From UBA1952 sp965246905 (lineage in GTDB: Bacteria; Bacteroidota; Bacteroidia; Chitinophagales; Chitinophagaceae): a stretch of DNA of 64,000 nt. Positions 1 through 8,366 of the stretch are shown piece by piece. Each line of letters starts with the position of its first letter. Within the stretch, counting starts at the first letter, position 1. The notes beneath the pieces are model-generated. The model was not told where the DNA came from and ran no database searches. It saw only the letters and a list, made by a program, of their open reading frames with translations. Location: assembly GCA_965246905.1 (NCBI GenBank), contig CBDFFZ010000014.1, positions 248,001-312,000 on the forward strand, written 5' to 3'. Made by a program: the position numbers and the translations under genes.

Positions 1-416
1 CCTCGCCAGATGGCATCGGCAACTGCATGGCCATGGAAGGCGCGCTCAAAGTAGCCGGGCTGCTGCCTGCTGCCATTTCCTACATTAACCTTCACGGCAC
101 CGGTACGGCGAATAACGACTCCTCCGAAGGTGCTGCTATCGACCGTGTTTTTGCAGGCGCAGTGCCGCCGGCTTCCTCTACCAAGGGCTTTACCGGGCAT
201 ACGCTTGGCGCTGCCGCAGGCATCGAGGCCGTGTTCAGCACGCTTGCCATCCGCGATGGCCTGATCTTCCCGAACCTTCGCTGGGTTACGCAGATGGAGG
301 ATGTTTCCTTTAAGCCGGTTACGGAATTACAGACCGGCAAAGCCATTCAGCATGTGCTCTCCAACTCTTTTGGCTTCGGCGGCAATTGCTCCTCCCTAAT
401 ATTTTCCAAATGCTGA
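1..416 (+). CDS. beta-ketoacyl-ACP synthase, C-terminal part (cut by window edge)
   Basis: The frame is open from the window edge to TGA at 414-416, leaving about 137 C-terminal residues of a longer thiolase-fold ketosynthase. Two catalytic histidine motifs are visible: INLHGTGTANND and, about 40 residues later, GFTGHTLGAAAG. The closing Gly-rich loop NSFGFGGNCSS is also present. The active-site Cys would lie upstream of the window. The enzyme family performs decarboxylative condensation of acyl and malonyl-ACP units in the cytosol. The last codons overlap the start of the next ketosynthase-like gene (ATGCTGA), so the two are probably translationally coupled, as in flexirubin/aryl-polyene or dialkylresorcinol clusters of Bacteroidota. 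The pathway assignment is inferred from this pairing. Confidence 0.9.
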   Translation, partial: SPDGIGNCMAMEGALKVAGLLPAAISYINLHGTGTANNDSSEGAAIDRVFAGAVPPASSTKGFTGHTLGAAAGIEAVFSTLAIRDGLIFPNLRWVTQMEDVSFKPVTELQTGKAIQHVLSNSFGFGGNCSSLIFSKC

Positions 417-1396
417 ACCTCGGTCTTTACATACACAGCACCGGCCTTATTGCGCCTGCGGCAGATGCCCCCGATGATAATAGACAGCGCCTCGCAAGCG
501 AGCCGGATTATACAAGGTGGATACCGCCGGTGCAGCTCCGCCGTACCAGTAAAGTAGTGCGCATGGGCATCGGTGCAGCAAAGCTGTGCACCGAAGGCAC
601 AGCCTGCGAAAAGCCGGATGCACTATCCATTGGTACCGCTATGGGATGCCTGCAGGATACGGAAGTTTTCCTCGGTAAGCTGGTAAGCCAGGAGGAGAAG
701 ATGCTTACGCCCACTGCCTTTATTCAAAGCACGCACAATACCGTTGGCGGGCAGATAGCCCTGCTTATGGGCTGCCACGGCCATAATATGACGTATGTGC
801 ACCGTGGCCATTCCTTCGAGCACGCAGTTATCAATACAAAGCTCTATTTGCAGGATCATCCCGGCGAAACGGTGCTCACCGGCGGTATCGACGAGCTTAC
901 CGCAAGCAGCCATCTGCTTATGCAGCGCGCAGGCGTTTATGCATCTACGGGGGACAGCGGTGGCGCAATTGCCGGCGAAGGCGCTGCTTTCTTTACGATA
1001 AATGAACAGGCCGCCGGTGCTCTGCTTCATATTGAGGCCCTTCATCTTTTCATTGCAGAAAGCACGGCTGCTGCTCTCGAAGAAGTAGCGCAATTTGCGC
1101 TCCTGCAGGACATTGATCTGCTGCTTGCCGGCGATAGCGGCGATGCACAAACCGCTTCTTTTTATACCTCCCTGCGAGAAATGCTTCCTGCTGCCCCGGC
1201 AATAAACTTTAAGCAATTTTGTGGTGAATACGCCACAGCCAGTGCCTGTGCGCTTTCCCTTTTAGCCAAAAGCATACAGGGGGAAGGCATCCTGCAATCA
1301 TTGCTTTCTGCTGGTGCAGCGCCATCTTTTAAGCGTGCGCTGATTGTAAATCACTTCTGCGATCATTACAGCTGCTGGCTCATCAGAGCGCAATAA
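410..1396 (+). CDS. beta-ketoacyl synthase-like protein (chain-length-factor type)
   Basis: The 328-residue product is a short ketosynthase N-terminal-like protein. At the place where an active ketosynthase has its Cys nucleophile, this protein has QSTHNTVGGQIAL, so no catalytic Cys is seen there. That suggests a chain-length-factor or partner subunit rather than an independent condensing enzyme. The stretch HRGHSFEHAVINTKLYLQ and the TGGIDELT motif are typical of the ketosynthase-like partner in flexirubin/aryl-polyene clusters. I chose ATG 410 because it overlaps the upstream stop codon by 7 nt; a longer frame from 386 would overlap more for no gain. It probably pairs with the preceding ketosynthase. 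Confidence 0.8.
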   Translation: MLNLGLYIHSTGLIAPAADAPDDNRQRLASEPDYTRWIPPVQLRRTSKVVRMGIGAAKLCTEGTACEKPDALSIGTAMGCLQDTEVFLGKLVSQEEKMLTPTAFIQSTHNTVGGQIALLMGCHGHNMTYVHRGHSFEHAVINTKLYLQDHPGETVLTGGIDELTASSHLLMQRAGVYASTGDSGGAIAGEGAAFFTINEQAAGALLHIEALHLFIAESTAAALEEVAQFALLQDIDLLLAGDSGDAQTASFYTSLREMLPAAPAINFKQFCGEYATASACALSLLAKSIQGEGILQSLLSAGAAPSFKRALIVNHFCDHYSCWLIRAQ

Positions 1397-1484
1397 CGGG
1401 CATTAAATAACTCAATCCGGCGGCTTTATCCATAAGGCACGATCTTTTAGAAGGGTGATTATACCATTCTAAAAATCAGAAAAC

Positions 1485-2072
1485 ATGGAACAAACAAACC
1501 AGCCCGGCATGTCCGGCCAGTCAATGCCCGCATCTTCTACAGGTGCTTCTTCTACCAACAACAGTATGCTCACCGGCATGTTTGCCGACCGCGACTCTGC
1601 CGAGCGCGCCTATAGCTCGCTCGAATCGCGCGGCTATACTAAAGACGATGTAGATCTTGTAATGAGCGATGATGCCCGCAAGCGCCACTTTGGTGATAGC
1701 GATGCCGATACCGAGCTTGGCAATAAAGCCATGGAAGGCGCAGGCACGGGTTCTGCCATCGGCGGTACGCTCGGTGCTATTGCAGGCGCAGTTGCAGCTA
1801 TTGGCACAAGTCTTCTTATTCCCGGCCTCGGTATCGTAGTAGCAGGCCCTATCGCCGCAGCCCTTGCAGGTGCAGGCGCAGGCGGGCTCACCGGCGGTCT
1901 TATCGGTGCGCTTGTAGGTCATGGCATTCCTGAGGACCGTGCCAAGATCTATGAGAATGGCCTGAAGGACGGCCACATTGTAATGGGCGTTCGTCCGCGT
2001 AATGAGGAAGATGCCGCTTACCTGGAAAACGAATGGCGCACTACTTCCAACGGGCAGGAAGTGTACCGTTAG
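1485..2072 (+). CDS. YflT-like general stress protein with glycine zipper
   Basis: The product has 195 residues. After a Ser/Thr-rich tail of about 25 residues comes a domain like the Bacillus general stress protein YflT/17M family (MLTGMFADRDSAERAYSSLESRGYTKDDVDLVMSD in outline). The middle, about residues 80-145, is a Gly/Ala-rich zipper with repeated GxxxG spacing able to insert into or associate with membrane. The C-terminal part (IPEDRAKIYENGLKDGHIVMGV) repeats the YflT-like pattern. The role in stress is known only by family. It stands alone between the ketosynthase pair and an OmpA lipoprotein, with a strong GC hairpin downstream. Confidence 0.75.
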   Translation: MEQTNQPGMSGQSMPASSTGASSTNNSMLTGMFADRDSAERAYSSLESRGYTKDDVDLVMSDDARKRHFGDSDADTELGNKAMEGAGTGSAIGGTLGAIAGAVAAIGTSLLIPGLGIVVAGPIAAALAGAGAGGLTGGLIGALVGHGIPEDRAKIYENGLKDGHIVMGVRPRNEEDAAYLENEWRTTSNGQEVYR

Positions 2073-2106
2073 TAAATAACGCTGCTGAAACATTCAATGC
2101 ATAGCG

Positions 2107-2149
2107 CCCGGGCCCGCCATTCCCTTCAACGGGGAAGGCCGGGCCCGGG
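2107..2149 (+). terminator. GC-rich hairpin after stress gene
   Basis: CCCGGGCCCG pairs with CGGGCCCGGG around an inner GTTGAAGGGAA-like loop region. The stem is very strong but no run of T follows, so it may act as an mRNA 3' end stabiliser rather than a classical intrinsic terminator. Confidence 0.5.
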
Positions 2150-2227
2150 GTTTCAGCATAGCGCTCCGATCACTATTATTATGGCAAGACCTTATTTACA
2201 TCATTCATCCAAAAAACAAAACCACCC

Positions 2228-2818
2228 ATGAAATTATTAAATCTTATACCGGCGGCGGCACTGGCGTTTTCAATAGCCTCCTGCACTGATACGCCTAAGG
2301 AAAATAATGTAACCAACAACCCGGATACGGCCGTGCTGAAAAGCAATGACGAGCCCTCGCCAACGGCCAAAGCAGCAGATGCATGGGCAGCGGTTGACTG
2401 GAATAGCCCGGTTATGAAATATGATGAGGTAAAGAATACCAATATTTCTGTACGCGGTACAGACAATTATGGCATTTACAGCCTCGGCGAGAATGTGCTG
2501 TTTGAAACCGGCAAAGCCGATATTAAGAAAGATGCAGATGCCAACCTGAAGGAAGTAGCTGCGTCTATCAACCAGCACTATGGGAACGGTAAGGTAAAAG
2601 TATATGGCTTTACAGATGCAAAGGGTGCAGCGGATGCCAATGCGGCGCTGAGCCGTCAGCGTGCGGAAGCGGTAAAGAACTGGCTTACCAGCAATGGCAA
2701 TATTGCCGCCGACCGCATTACCATGTATGCCGAAGGCGAAACGCACCCTGCAGCAACTAATGATGATGCAGCAGGCCGCGAGCAAAACCGCCGTGTAGAG
2801 ATTGCTGCTATGAAGTAA
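2228..2818 (+). CDS. OmpA-family outer-membrane lipoprotein
   Basis: The 196-residue protein begins with a lipoprotein signal, hydrophobic LNLIPAAALAFSIASC, with the acylated Cys at about residue 19, followed by a short Thr/Asn-rich linker. The C-terminal half is an OmpA/Pal peptidoglycan-binding domain: NVLFETGKADIK, then VYGFTDAKGAADANAALSRQRAEAV and the closing REQNRRVEI signature. It should anchor the outer membrane to peptidoglycan from the periplasmic side. No operon partner is visible. Confidence 0.9.
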   Translation: MKLLNLIPAAALAFSIASCTDTPKENNVTNNPDTAVLKSNDEPSPTAKAADAWAAVDWNSPVMKYDEVKNTNISVRGTDNYGIYSLGENVLFETGKADIKKDADANLKEVAASINQHYGNGKVKVYGFTDAKGAADANAALSRQRAEAVKNWLTSNGNIAADRITMYAEGETHPAATNDDAAGREQNRRVEIAAMK

Positions 2819-2853
2819 TACTGCTTACAATTATTATTATAACTCCTGATTAT

Positions 2854-3130
2854 GCGGGGAGGGCAGGTACCTATAGGTACCAGCCCTCCCCGCAACTGCA
2901 ATAGGGGAGGTTACTATAGGTACCTACCCTCTCTGCAACTGCAACAGGGGAGGTATCTACAGGTACCTGCTATGAGCGCGTTGCGACCAGGGGAGGTATC
3001 TATAGCTACCTCCCCTGGTCGCAAGTACGCCGCCATAGGTAACTATAGATACCTCCCCTGGTTGCAGCTGTACCACTATAGGTTGCTGCAGGTACCTACG
3101 CTGGCAACAACTGTACCATTATAGGTTACT
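2854..3130. repeat. array of 43-bp repeats forming long hairpins
   Basis: This array fills the first part of a 673-base gap without genes. The core GGGGAGG recurs at 2904, 2947 and 2990, exactly 43 bases apart, and GGTACC or related words recur between. Two copies are near-perfect palindromes. At 2854-2893, 11 bp (GCGGGGAGGGC) plus 6 bp pair with one mismatch around a TATA loop. At 2983-3022, a perfect 16-bp stem (GCGACCAGGGGAGGTA) has an 8-base loop. Later units (3050-3130) are degenerate and partly inverted. A 90-codon frame crosses the array but looks incidental. Confidence 0.8.
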
Positions 3131-3252
3131 GTTGTGGCGAATTGATTCCAAACACTTTAGCGCAACGGGCAATTACCGTATACTGCTTGTTGTAAATAAT
3201 ATACAAATCCGGACACTACCGCAATAAAAAGGCAGCGAACATCCGCAAGACG

Positions 3253-3430
3253 TTCCCCTATGGACAGGGCTGTTGCATGCTATGTTCAAGGCATAGGAAT
3301 GTACAGCGACTTGTCACCCTGTAAGGGGCTTGCAAGCTTTTTGATACAAAAAACAGGTCGCTGGGAGATGCTTACAGCATAACAAGTCGCTGTGTATGGC
3401 AGCATGCAATAGCCCTCCCCCTATGGGAAG
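3253..3430. repeat. imperfect long inverted repeat (MITE-like)
   Basis: The left arm starts TTCCCCTATGGACAGGGC and continues TGTTGCATGC to TACAGCGACTTGT. The right arm, read on the other strand, starts CTTCCCATAGGGGGAGGGC and continues TATTGCATGC to CACAGCGACTTGT. The arms are about 60 nt with a short gap in one, around a core of roughly 60 nt. No transposase is encoded. It could be a miniature inverted-repeat element or a large structured RNA. Confidence 0.6.
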
Positions 3431-3491
3431 CCGGAATGGGAATGCACGGGCTTTTAACTTTAAATTCCTCTAAACAAATGGCAATGGCCTG

Positions 3492-5279
3492 TTACTTGGC
3501 CATTGCCATCGCCGCAGGCTTGGCCTCTATCTTGCGCTCACCGATCTGCTGGCGCCACATGGCATAGTACAGTCCTTTTTCCTCCAGCAGGCTCATATGC
3601 GAGCCCGTCTCTACAATGCGGCCTTTTTCGAGCACAAAAATGCGGTCTGCATGCATGATGGTGGAAAGGCGGTGGGCAATCATCACCGTAATATGCTCGC
3701 GGCGGTCGGTGATCTCGCGGATGGTCTGGGAGATCTCCTCTTCCGTCAGGGAATCCAGCGCCGAGGTAGCCTCATCGAATATCATCAGCCTTGGCTGGCG
3801 CAGCAGCGCGCGCGCAATGCTCAGCCGCTGGCGCTCACCGCCGGAAAGCTTTAGTCCGCCCTCGCCGATCATGGTTTCAATGCCATGCTCGGCACGGCTG
3901 AGCAGGTTCTGGCAGGCTGCTTTGCGCAGCACTTCTTCCACTTCCGCATCCGTAGCGCCGGGATTCACGAATAGTAAATTCTCCTTAATGCTCCCGGAGA
4001 AAAGCTGGGTATCCTGCGTTACGAAACCTATCTGGTGGCGCAGCTCATCAAAGTCTATATCAGAATCCTTATGGTTGTTGTAATAGATACTCCCGGAGAT
4101 GGGATGATACAGACCAACCAAGAGCTTTACAAGTGTAGTTTTCCCTGAGCCGGACGGACCTACAAAGGCGATCGTCTCGCCAAGATTCACCTTAAAAGAT
4201 ACCTGCTCAAGAGCAGGCCGCGTGGCCGACTGGTGCTGGAAGGATACTTCAGAAAAGCGCATCGTCTCCACCGTATTGATGGTCTCGGGGTTGGCCGGCT
4301 TGCGCTCTATAGGCCGGGCCATCAGCACCTGCAGGTTATTGAGGGATGCCTGCGCCTCGCGGTACGAGAGGATGATATTGCCCAGCTCCTGCAGCGGGCC
4401 GAAGATGAAGAAGGAATAAAACTGCATCATGATCATCTGCCCCACCGTGAGCTTACCCTGAAAGACGAAATAAAGAAGGGTAAACATGATGCACTGTTGC
4501 AGGAAATTCACGAAAGTGCCCTGCACAAAAGAAATAGAGCGGATGCTTTTCACCTTGCGGAGCTCAAGCTTCAATATCTTAAACGTAGTGGCATTGAGCC
4601 GGCGGATCTCCTGCTGGGTAAGGCCCAGGCTCTTTACCAGCTCTATATTGCGCAGGGATTCTGTAGTAGAGCCGGCAAGCGCCGTAGTTTCGCCCACAAT
4701 GCTTTTTTGTATTACCTTGATCTTCTTGCTGAGCACGCTCGTAAGCAGCCCAAGCGTAACCGCGCCCACGAGGTAAATTAGCGGCAGCATAGGAGAAATA
4801 CGGAAAGCAATGATCACCACGAATACAATGCCTACAATGGTAGCAAAAAGGATATTGACAAAGTTGTTGATGAACTTTTCGCAGTCGGCCCGCACTTTAG
4901 TGAGCACACTGAGTGTTTCGCCGGAGCGCTGGTCCTCAAAATCGGCAAAAGGCAGTCGCAGCGCATGTTTCAACCCGTCGGAATAGAGGTTTGCCCCGAA
5001 TTTCTGGATCACCACATTCACCACATAATCCTGAAACGCCTTAGCGATACGCGACACCATGGCAGCTGAAATAATAAGGAACAGGCCCCAGGCAACACCC
5101 TTGAAAAACAGGCTTGCCTGGCCGTTATAAGTCTTTACGTTGTTAGCGTAAGGATCTATAATATAATGGCCTAAAATGTAGGGATTGAGCAGGGAGAACA
5201 CCTGGTTGACTGCTGCAAGCAAGAGCGCCACGGCGATCATGCCCTTGTATCTGGAAAGGTATTGGAGTAGTAGTTTCAT
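3492..5279 (-). CDS. ABC exporter, fused permease and ATPase
   Basis: The 595-residue half-transporter has an N-terminal six-helix ABC exporter membrane domain (about residues 1-310) and a C-terminal ATPase. The ATPase shows Walker A GPSGSGKTT, a Q-loop, the signature LSGGERQR, Walker B LMIFDEATSALD and the H-loop AHRLS. The family exports lipids, peptides or drugs across the inner membrane as a homodimer or heterodimer, and the substrate cannot be told from sequence. ATG 5279 (MKLLLQYLSRYKG) is preferred; the frame extends 15 nt further only from a TTG. It is divergent from porT. Confidence 0.9.
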   Translation of the reverse strand: MKLLLQYLSRYKGMIAVALLLAAVNQVFSLLNPYILGHYIIDPYANNVKTYNGQASLFFKGVAWGLFLIISAAMVSRIAKAFQDYVVNVVIQKFGANLYSDGLKHALRLPFADFEDQRSGETLSVLTKVRADCEKFINNFVNILFATIVGIVFVVIIAFRISPMLPLIYLVGAVTLGLLTSVLSKKIKVIQKSIVGETTALAGSTTESLRNIELVKSLGLTQQEIRRLNATTFKILKLELRKVKSIRSISFVQGTFVNFLQQCIMFTLLYFVFQGKLTVGQMIMMQFYSFFIFGPLQELGNIILSYREAQASLNNLQVLMARPIERKPANPETINTVETMRFSEVSFQHQSATRPALEQVSFKVNLGETIAFVGPSGSGKTTLVKLLVGLYHPISGSIYYNNHKDSDIDFDELRHQIGFVTQDTQLFSGSIKENLLFVNPGATDAEVEEVLRKAACQNLLSRAEHGIETMIGEGGLKLSGGERQRLSIARALLRQPRLMIFDEATSALDSLTEEEISQTIREITDRREHITVMIAHRLSTIMHADRIFVLEKGRIVETGSHMSLLEEKGLYYAMWRQQIGERKIEAKPAAMAMAK

Positions 5280-5384
5280 AATAAGAAGGGGCAAAGGTAG
5301 GGTTTGCCCCTACGGTAAAATAAATAAGACAATCGTAAAAACCAATGAGCCTGCTGCACAACTTGCCGTAACGGCGCCATACTG

Positions 5385-5392
5385 TACCTTCG
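5385..5392 (+). promoter_or_regulatory. candidate promoter -7 box of porT
   Basis: TACCTTCG matches the Bacteroidota -7 element TAnnTTTG at seven of eight positions. A CTTG lies about 20 bases upstream as a possible -33 element. Transcription would begin some 20 bases before the ATG. Confidence 0.4.
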
Positions 5393-5412
5393 TACTTATA
5401 CGTTATTAGTTA

Positions 5413-6129
5413 ATGAAGGCTTCCATCTGCATAAAACACACCATTGTCCTTGCCATCCTTGCGCTGCTTTTTGCAAAGCCGGCTGCCGCGCAGCACAGGA
5501 TCCTCAATATGGCCGAGCATGATGACAAGCCCTATTATTTCGGCCTCAGCTTCGGCCTGAACTTCTCGCGCTACCATATACGCTACACGGATAATTTTGC
5601 GAAAACCGATACGTTTATGCAGATAGAGCCGCGCACATCGCCGGGCTTCAACCTTGGGCTGATCGGCAATCTGCGCATCAATAAATGGATCGACCTCCGC
5701 TTTATTCCCACTCTTTCCTTTGCCGAGAAAAAGCTGGATTTCAATACGCCCAACCGGCCCGATACGGTAGAGATGCGTACTGTGGAGTCCATTTATATGC
5801 ACCTGCCGTTACAGCTTAAATTCAAAAGCGAGCGCCTGCACAACTTCCGCTTCTATGCGCTTGCCGGCGGCAAGTTCGATTACGACCTCGCAGCCAATGC
5901 GCGCTCCCGCAAAACGGATGAGTACCTGAAAATAAGGCCGGCAGATCTGGGCGTGGAGCTCGGCTTCGGCATAGAATTGTATTACCCGAATTTCATTTTC
6001 TCGCCAGAGATAAAACTGAGCCAGGGCCTCCTCAACCAGATCTACCGAGACCCCAACCTGCCGCTCACCAATGCCATCGATCAGATACGCACCCGAATGG
6101 TGGTAATCTCGCTGCATATTGAAGGTTAG
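5413..6129 (+). CDS. porT: PorT-family beta-barrel protein (type IX secretion)
   Basis: The 238-residue protein has a Sec signal peptide ending AAAQ and then alternating amphipathic strands of an outer-membrane beta-barrel. The region HDDKPYYFGLSFGLNFSRYHIRY and the block GFNLGLIGNLRINKWIDLRFIPTLSF match the PorT/SprT family of the type IX secretion system. The length agrees with that family (about 240). PorT is needed for secretion of T9SS cargo, and this window encodes at least five proteins with T9SS sorting domains. I call it PorT by motif and length; a generic PorT-like barrel is the alternative. Confidence 0.8.
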   Translation: MKASICIKHTIVLAILALLFAKPAAAQHRILNMAEHDDKPYYFGLSFGLNFSRYHIRYTDNFAKTDTFMQIEPRTSPGFNLGLIGNLRINKWIDLRFIPTLSFAEKKLDFNTPNRPDTVEMRTVESIYMHLPLQLKFKSERLHNFRFYALAGGKFDYDLAANARSRKTDEYLKIRPADLGVELGFGIELYYPNFIFSPEIKLSQGLLNQIYRDPNLPLTNAIDQIRTRMVVISLHIEG

Positions 6130-6154
6130 GAGCTATTAAGCTGACCAATCATTA

Positions 6155-6255
6155 TTGAGCTTTGGGTGCGGGCCATCCATTCCATCCCGCGAAGGGGCGG
6201 AATTCCATTCCTATCCGGGCTACTTCCGCAGAAGTGATGCTATTTGGCTTTTCCT
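6155..6255. repeat. dispersed ~100-bp structured repeat, copy A
   Basis: It begins TTGAGCTTTGGGTGC and ends GCTATTTGGCTTTTCCT. A second copy lies at 17952-18055. Conserved blocks are CCATCCATTCCA, TTCCATTCCT, TCCGGGCTACTTC and AGTGCTATTTGG. In this copy ACTTC-CGCA-GAAGT can form a small hairpin. Confidence 0.75.
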
Positions 6256-6441
6256 TGTTGCTGTAGTGTCTGAACGGTGATTCTTTTTGATTGCCGTGAT
6301 TTACATGATTTCTGCAAGCTGTAAAATACTTTAGTTCCTACCTCACCCAACACAAGCCGGCTTTAGTAGAAATCTAATTATAGCCCACCTCTTTTAACCC
6401 AATGATATTAGGTTATTGGAGGGGTCAGGCATATTCAGCGG

Positions 6442-6520
6442 CTTTGGTCATTCCTCAGGAATCTATTTTAGCACACCAACATTAGCCTACCTACAATAGA
6501 TTCCTACGGAATGACAAAGT
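6442..6520. repeat. inverted repeat of the GTCATtCC/GGaATGAC family
   Basis: The left arm CTTTGGTCATTCCTCAGGAA and the right arm TTCCTACGGAATGACAAAG pair with a few mismatches, extended by ATCTATT/AATAGAT, around a loop of about 20 bases. The same design occurs as a perfect 25-bp stem at 9753-9819 and as one arm at 59584-59610. With copy A of the ~100-bp repeat it accounts for much of the 474-base gap 6130-6603, where no gene is seen. Confidence 0.7.
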
Positions 6521-6603
6521 TTGGGCTAATCGTTGCTTATCCGGTATTCGAGGGGTACTGCCGAACACCACGAACAACTGGCTATCACACTAACTACTCA
6601 ACT

Positions 6604-8016
6604 TTATTGGTTTCCATTTTGAATAAGCACCTTTCTGGTCGTTTTTTCAGTGGCCGGACCTTTACAAGATAAAAAGTATAGTCCGCCTGGTAATTTAGCG
6701 ATGTTGATCTCCGTATGTTGCGCATTCAGCTTTTGCCGGTACACGATCTGCCCCATACCGTTTGCTATTTCGAGGTCAACATTATCAGGCTTATTAAGAT
6801 CAATATTTAAATTATTTCTGGAGGGGTTTGGGTAGAACTTGAAAGGATCCTCTTTTTGCAGGTTTACAACCGTAGTAACCGTTTGGAGGTAACGCTCAAT
6901 CAGGTCTAAAAAAGCTTCTCTGTTACACCGGATAATATTGAATGAAAAGCAAACGTAAATATTACTGGGTTTTAATTGACACAGGATATTCGCATGGCTC
7001 GCTGCCGTGCCGGTATGCCCGATAGCATAGGTGGTCCCGTTACGCTGAAATTGCATCGTTCCCAATCCATACCTTTTATTTGAAAATGAGTTTGCTGCAT
7101 CTACTGTGTTCGAAGTCATACTATCCACCCAATTTTGCGGAATGATCTGACCGTTCTGTAAGTTGTAATAAAACTTAATTAAATCCCCGGCTGTAGAACT
7201 GACGTCTGCCGAACCATAACCCCAGCCCACATTTGCCTGCGAATAATCGAGTAAGGTTGCGGGATTTGGCAGAGTGCAGTTAGGTAATGAATTACAAGGC
7301 ACATAGCCATTGAATCCGTTGGCTACCGGCAAGGTATCTAGATAGGTATTGCTTAAGTTTAAAGGTTGGATAATTTTTTGGGTCAGGTAATTCTTATAAG
7401 GCATTCCGGAAGCGTTTTTTACAATTTCAGCCAACAGATTGAAGTTGGCATTAGAATAAAAAAACGACCCGACACCATTAGGATTCCCGAATTGGTTAGC
7501 GATGATTTGCAAAATACTGTCCCGGTAATTAATATCCGGATCACCTAAAAAATTGTTGGCCAAAGATGTTCCAAACTGCGGCTCGTCTAAGCTTGAGGTA
7601 TGGTTTAAAAGCGTTCTGATCGTTATTTGGGAATTGTTCTCGATTTGCGCCACGTATGATGCCGGGAGCCAGAGGCTTATATTATCGCTTAAATGAAGGG
7701 TACCCTGGCTCGCGAGTTTTAAAATGGCTGTTGTGCAAAATAATTTTGAAAGGCTTGCTGCACGGAATACCAGGCCCGGTGTTGCTGGAGTATTATTTGC
7801 TATGCTGCTGATGCCATTTGCATAGCTCCATTCCCAATTGTTGGGATTATAAACTTTGATGATCACTCCAGGGGCAATCGTATTGTTGGTCCGAAAATCG
7901 GCCGTGATCGAAGCCAGTTGATTGGCAATACTCACAGAAGGTGGAGGCAGTGCAGGCTGAGCCGCCACGCACGATGCTATAAGAGCAAAAATGGATGCGA
8001 GGAAAAGTCGTCTCAT
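6604..8016 (-). CDS. secreted beta-lactamase-family serine hydrolase with T9SS sorting domain
   Basis: The 470-residue product has a Sec signal (MRRLFLASIFALIASCVAAQ). A class C beta-lactamase/esterase-like domain follows: the nucleophile motif SLSK in FRAASLSKLFCTT near residue 90, the YxN motif in FFYSNANFN near 190, and HTG in AIGHTGTAAS near 325. The last 75 residues (FYPNPSRNNLNIDL to LPGGLYFLSCKG) form a type A T9SS C-terminal domain, so it is secreted or surface-attached. Likely a D-alanyl peptidase or esterase. The gene is visibly richer in A+T than its neighbours, which may point to transfer. Confidence 0.88.
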   Translation of the reverse strand: MRRLFLASIFALIASCVAAQPALPPPSVSIANQLASITADFRTNNTIAPGVIIKVYNPNNWEWSYANGISSIANNTPATPGLVFRAASLSKLFCTTAILKLASQGTLHLSDNISLWLPASYVAQIENNSQITIRTLLNHTSSLDEPQFGTSLANNFLGDPDINYRDSILQIIANQFGNPNGVGSFFYSNANFNLLAEIVKNASGMPYKNYLTQKIIQPLNLSNTYLDTLPVANGFNGYVPCNSLPNCTLPNPATLLDYSQANVGWGYGSADVSSTAGDLIKFYYNLQNGQIIPQNWVDSMTSNTVDAANSFSNKRYGLGTMQFQRNGTTYAIGHTGTAASHANILCQLKPSNIYVCFSFNIIRCNREAFLDLIERYLQTVTTVVNLQKEDPFKFYPNPSRNNLNIDLNKPDNVDLEIANGMGQIVYRQKLNAQHTEINIAKLPGGLYFLSCKGPATEKTTRKVLIQNGNQ

Positions 8017-8366
8017 TTATTTTTATTTATGGTTTTTGTGCTAAATACAAACCTTAATTTCTGCATTAACTCATCTGGGATTGCACTCTAAAATCTGCAT
8101 CGGCGCATTTAAAAACACGAAACTATGCAAGAATTTGCATATACTATGTTGTGGCATAAATCCGGCAGCCGCTCAATTTGAAAAAATGGTCATTGGATGC
8201 GTCATTGCATCAGCATAACAGGATAAGTAGGAGCCTATTGACTCAAGCTTAAAGTTTTGCCCGGCAGACTTAAATCAACTATAAACACGAGGGCTGCATC
8301 CGGCACACGAAAACAAATCATTCAACAGCATTACCCATGCCATAATAAGGGTCAATGCAGAAAATC
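8017..8366. other. 350-base region without a gene
   Basis: I see no coding frame or clear repeat here. It carries the minus-strand promoter region of the serine hydrolase (an AAGGTTTG box near 8047-8054) and the 3' flank of the convergent-side aminotransferase. Confidence 0.5.

Noticed and set aside
386..409. Upstream start for the second ketosynthase-like gene
   Set aside because: ATG 410 gives the typical coupled overlap; starting at 386 only adds residues translated from the other gene's end.
92..2093. Long antisense frames opposite the first four genes
   Set aside because: They are mirror frames of GC-rich coding sequence with no plausible protein features.
2852..3124. 90-codon open frame through the palindromic repeats
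   Set aside because: The product simply reflects the repeat words, with no family resemblance, signal or promoter.
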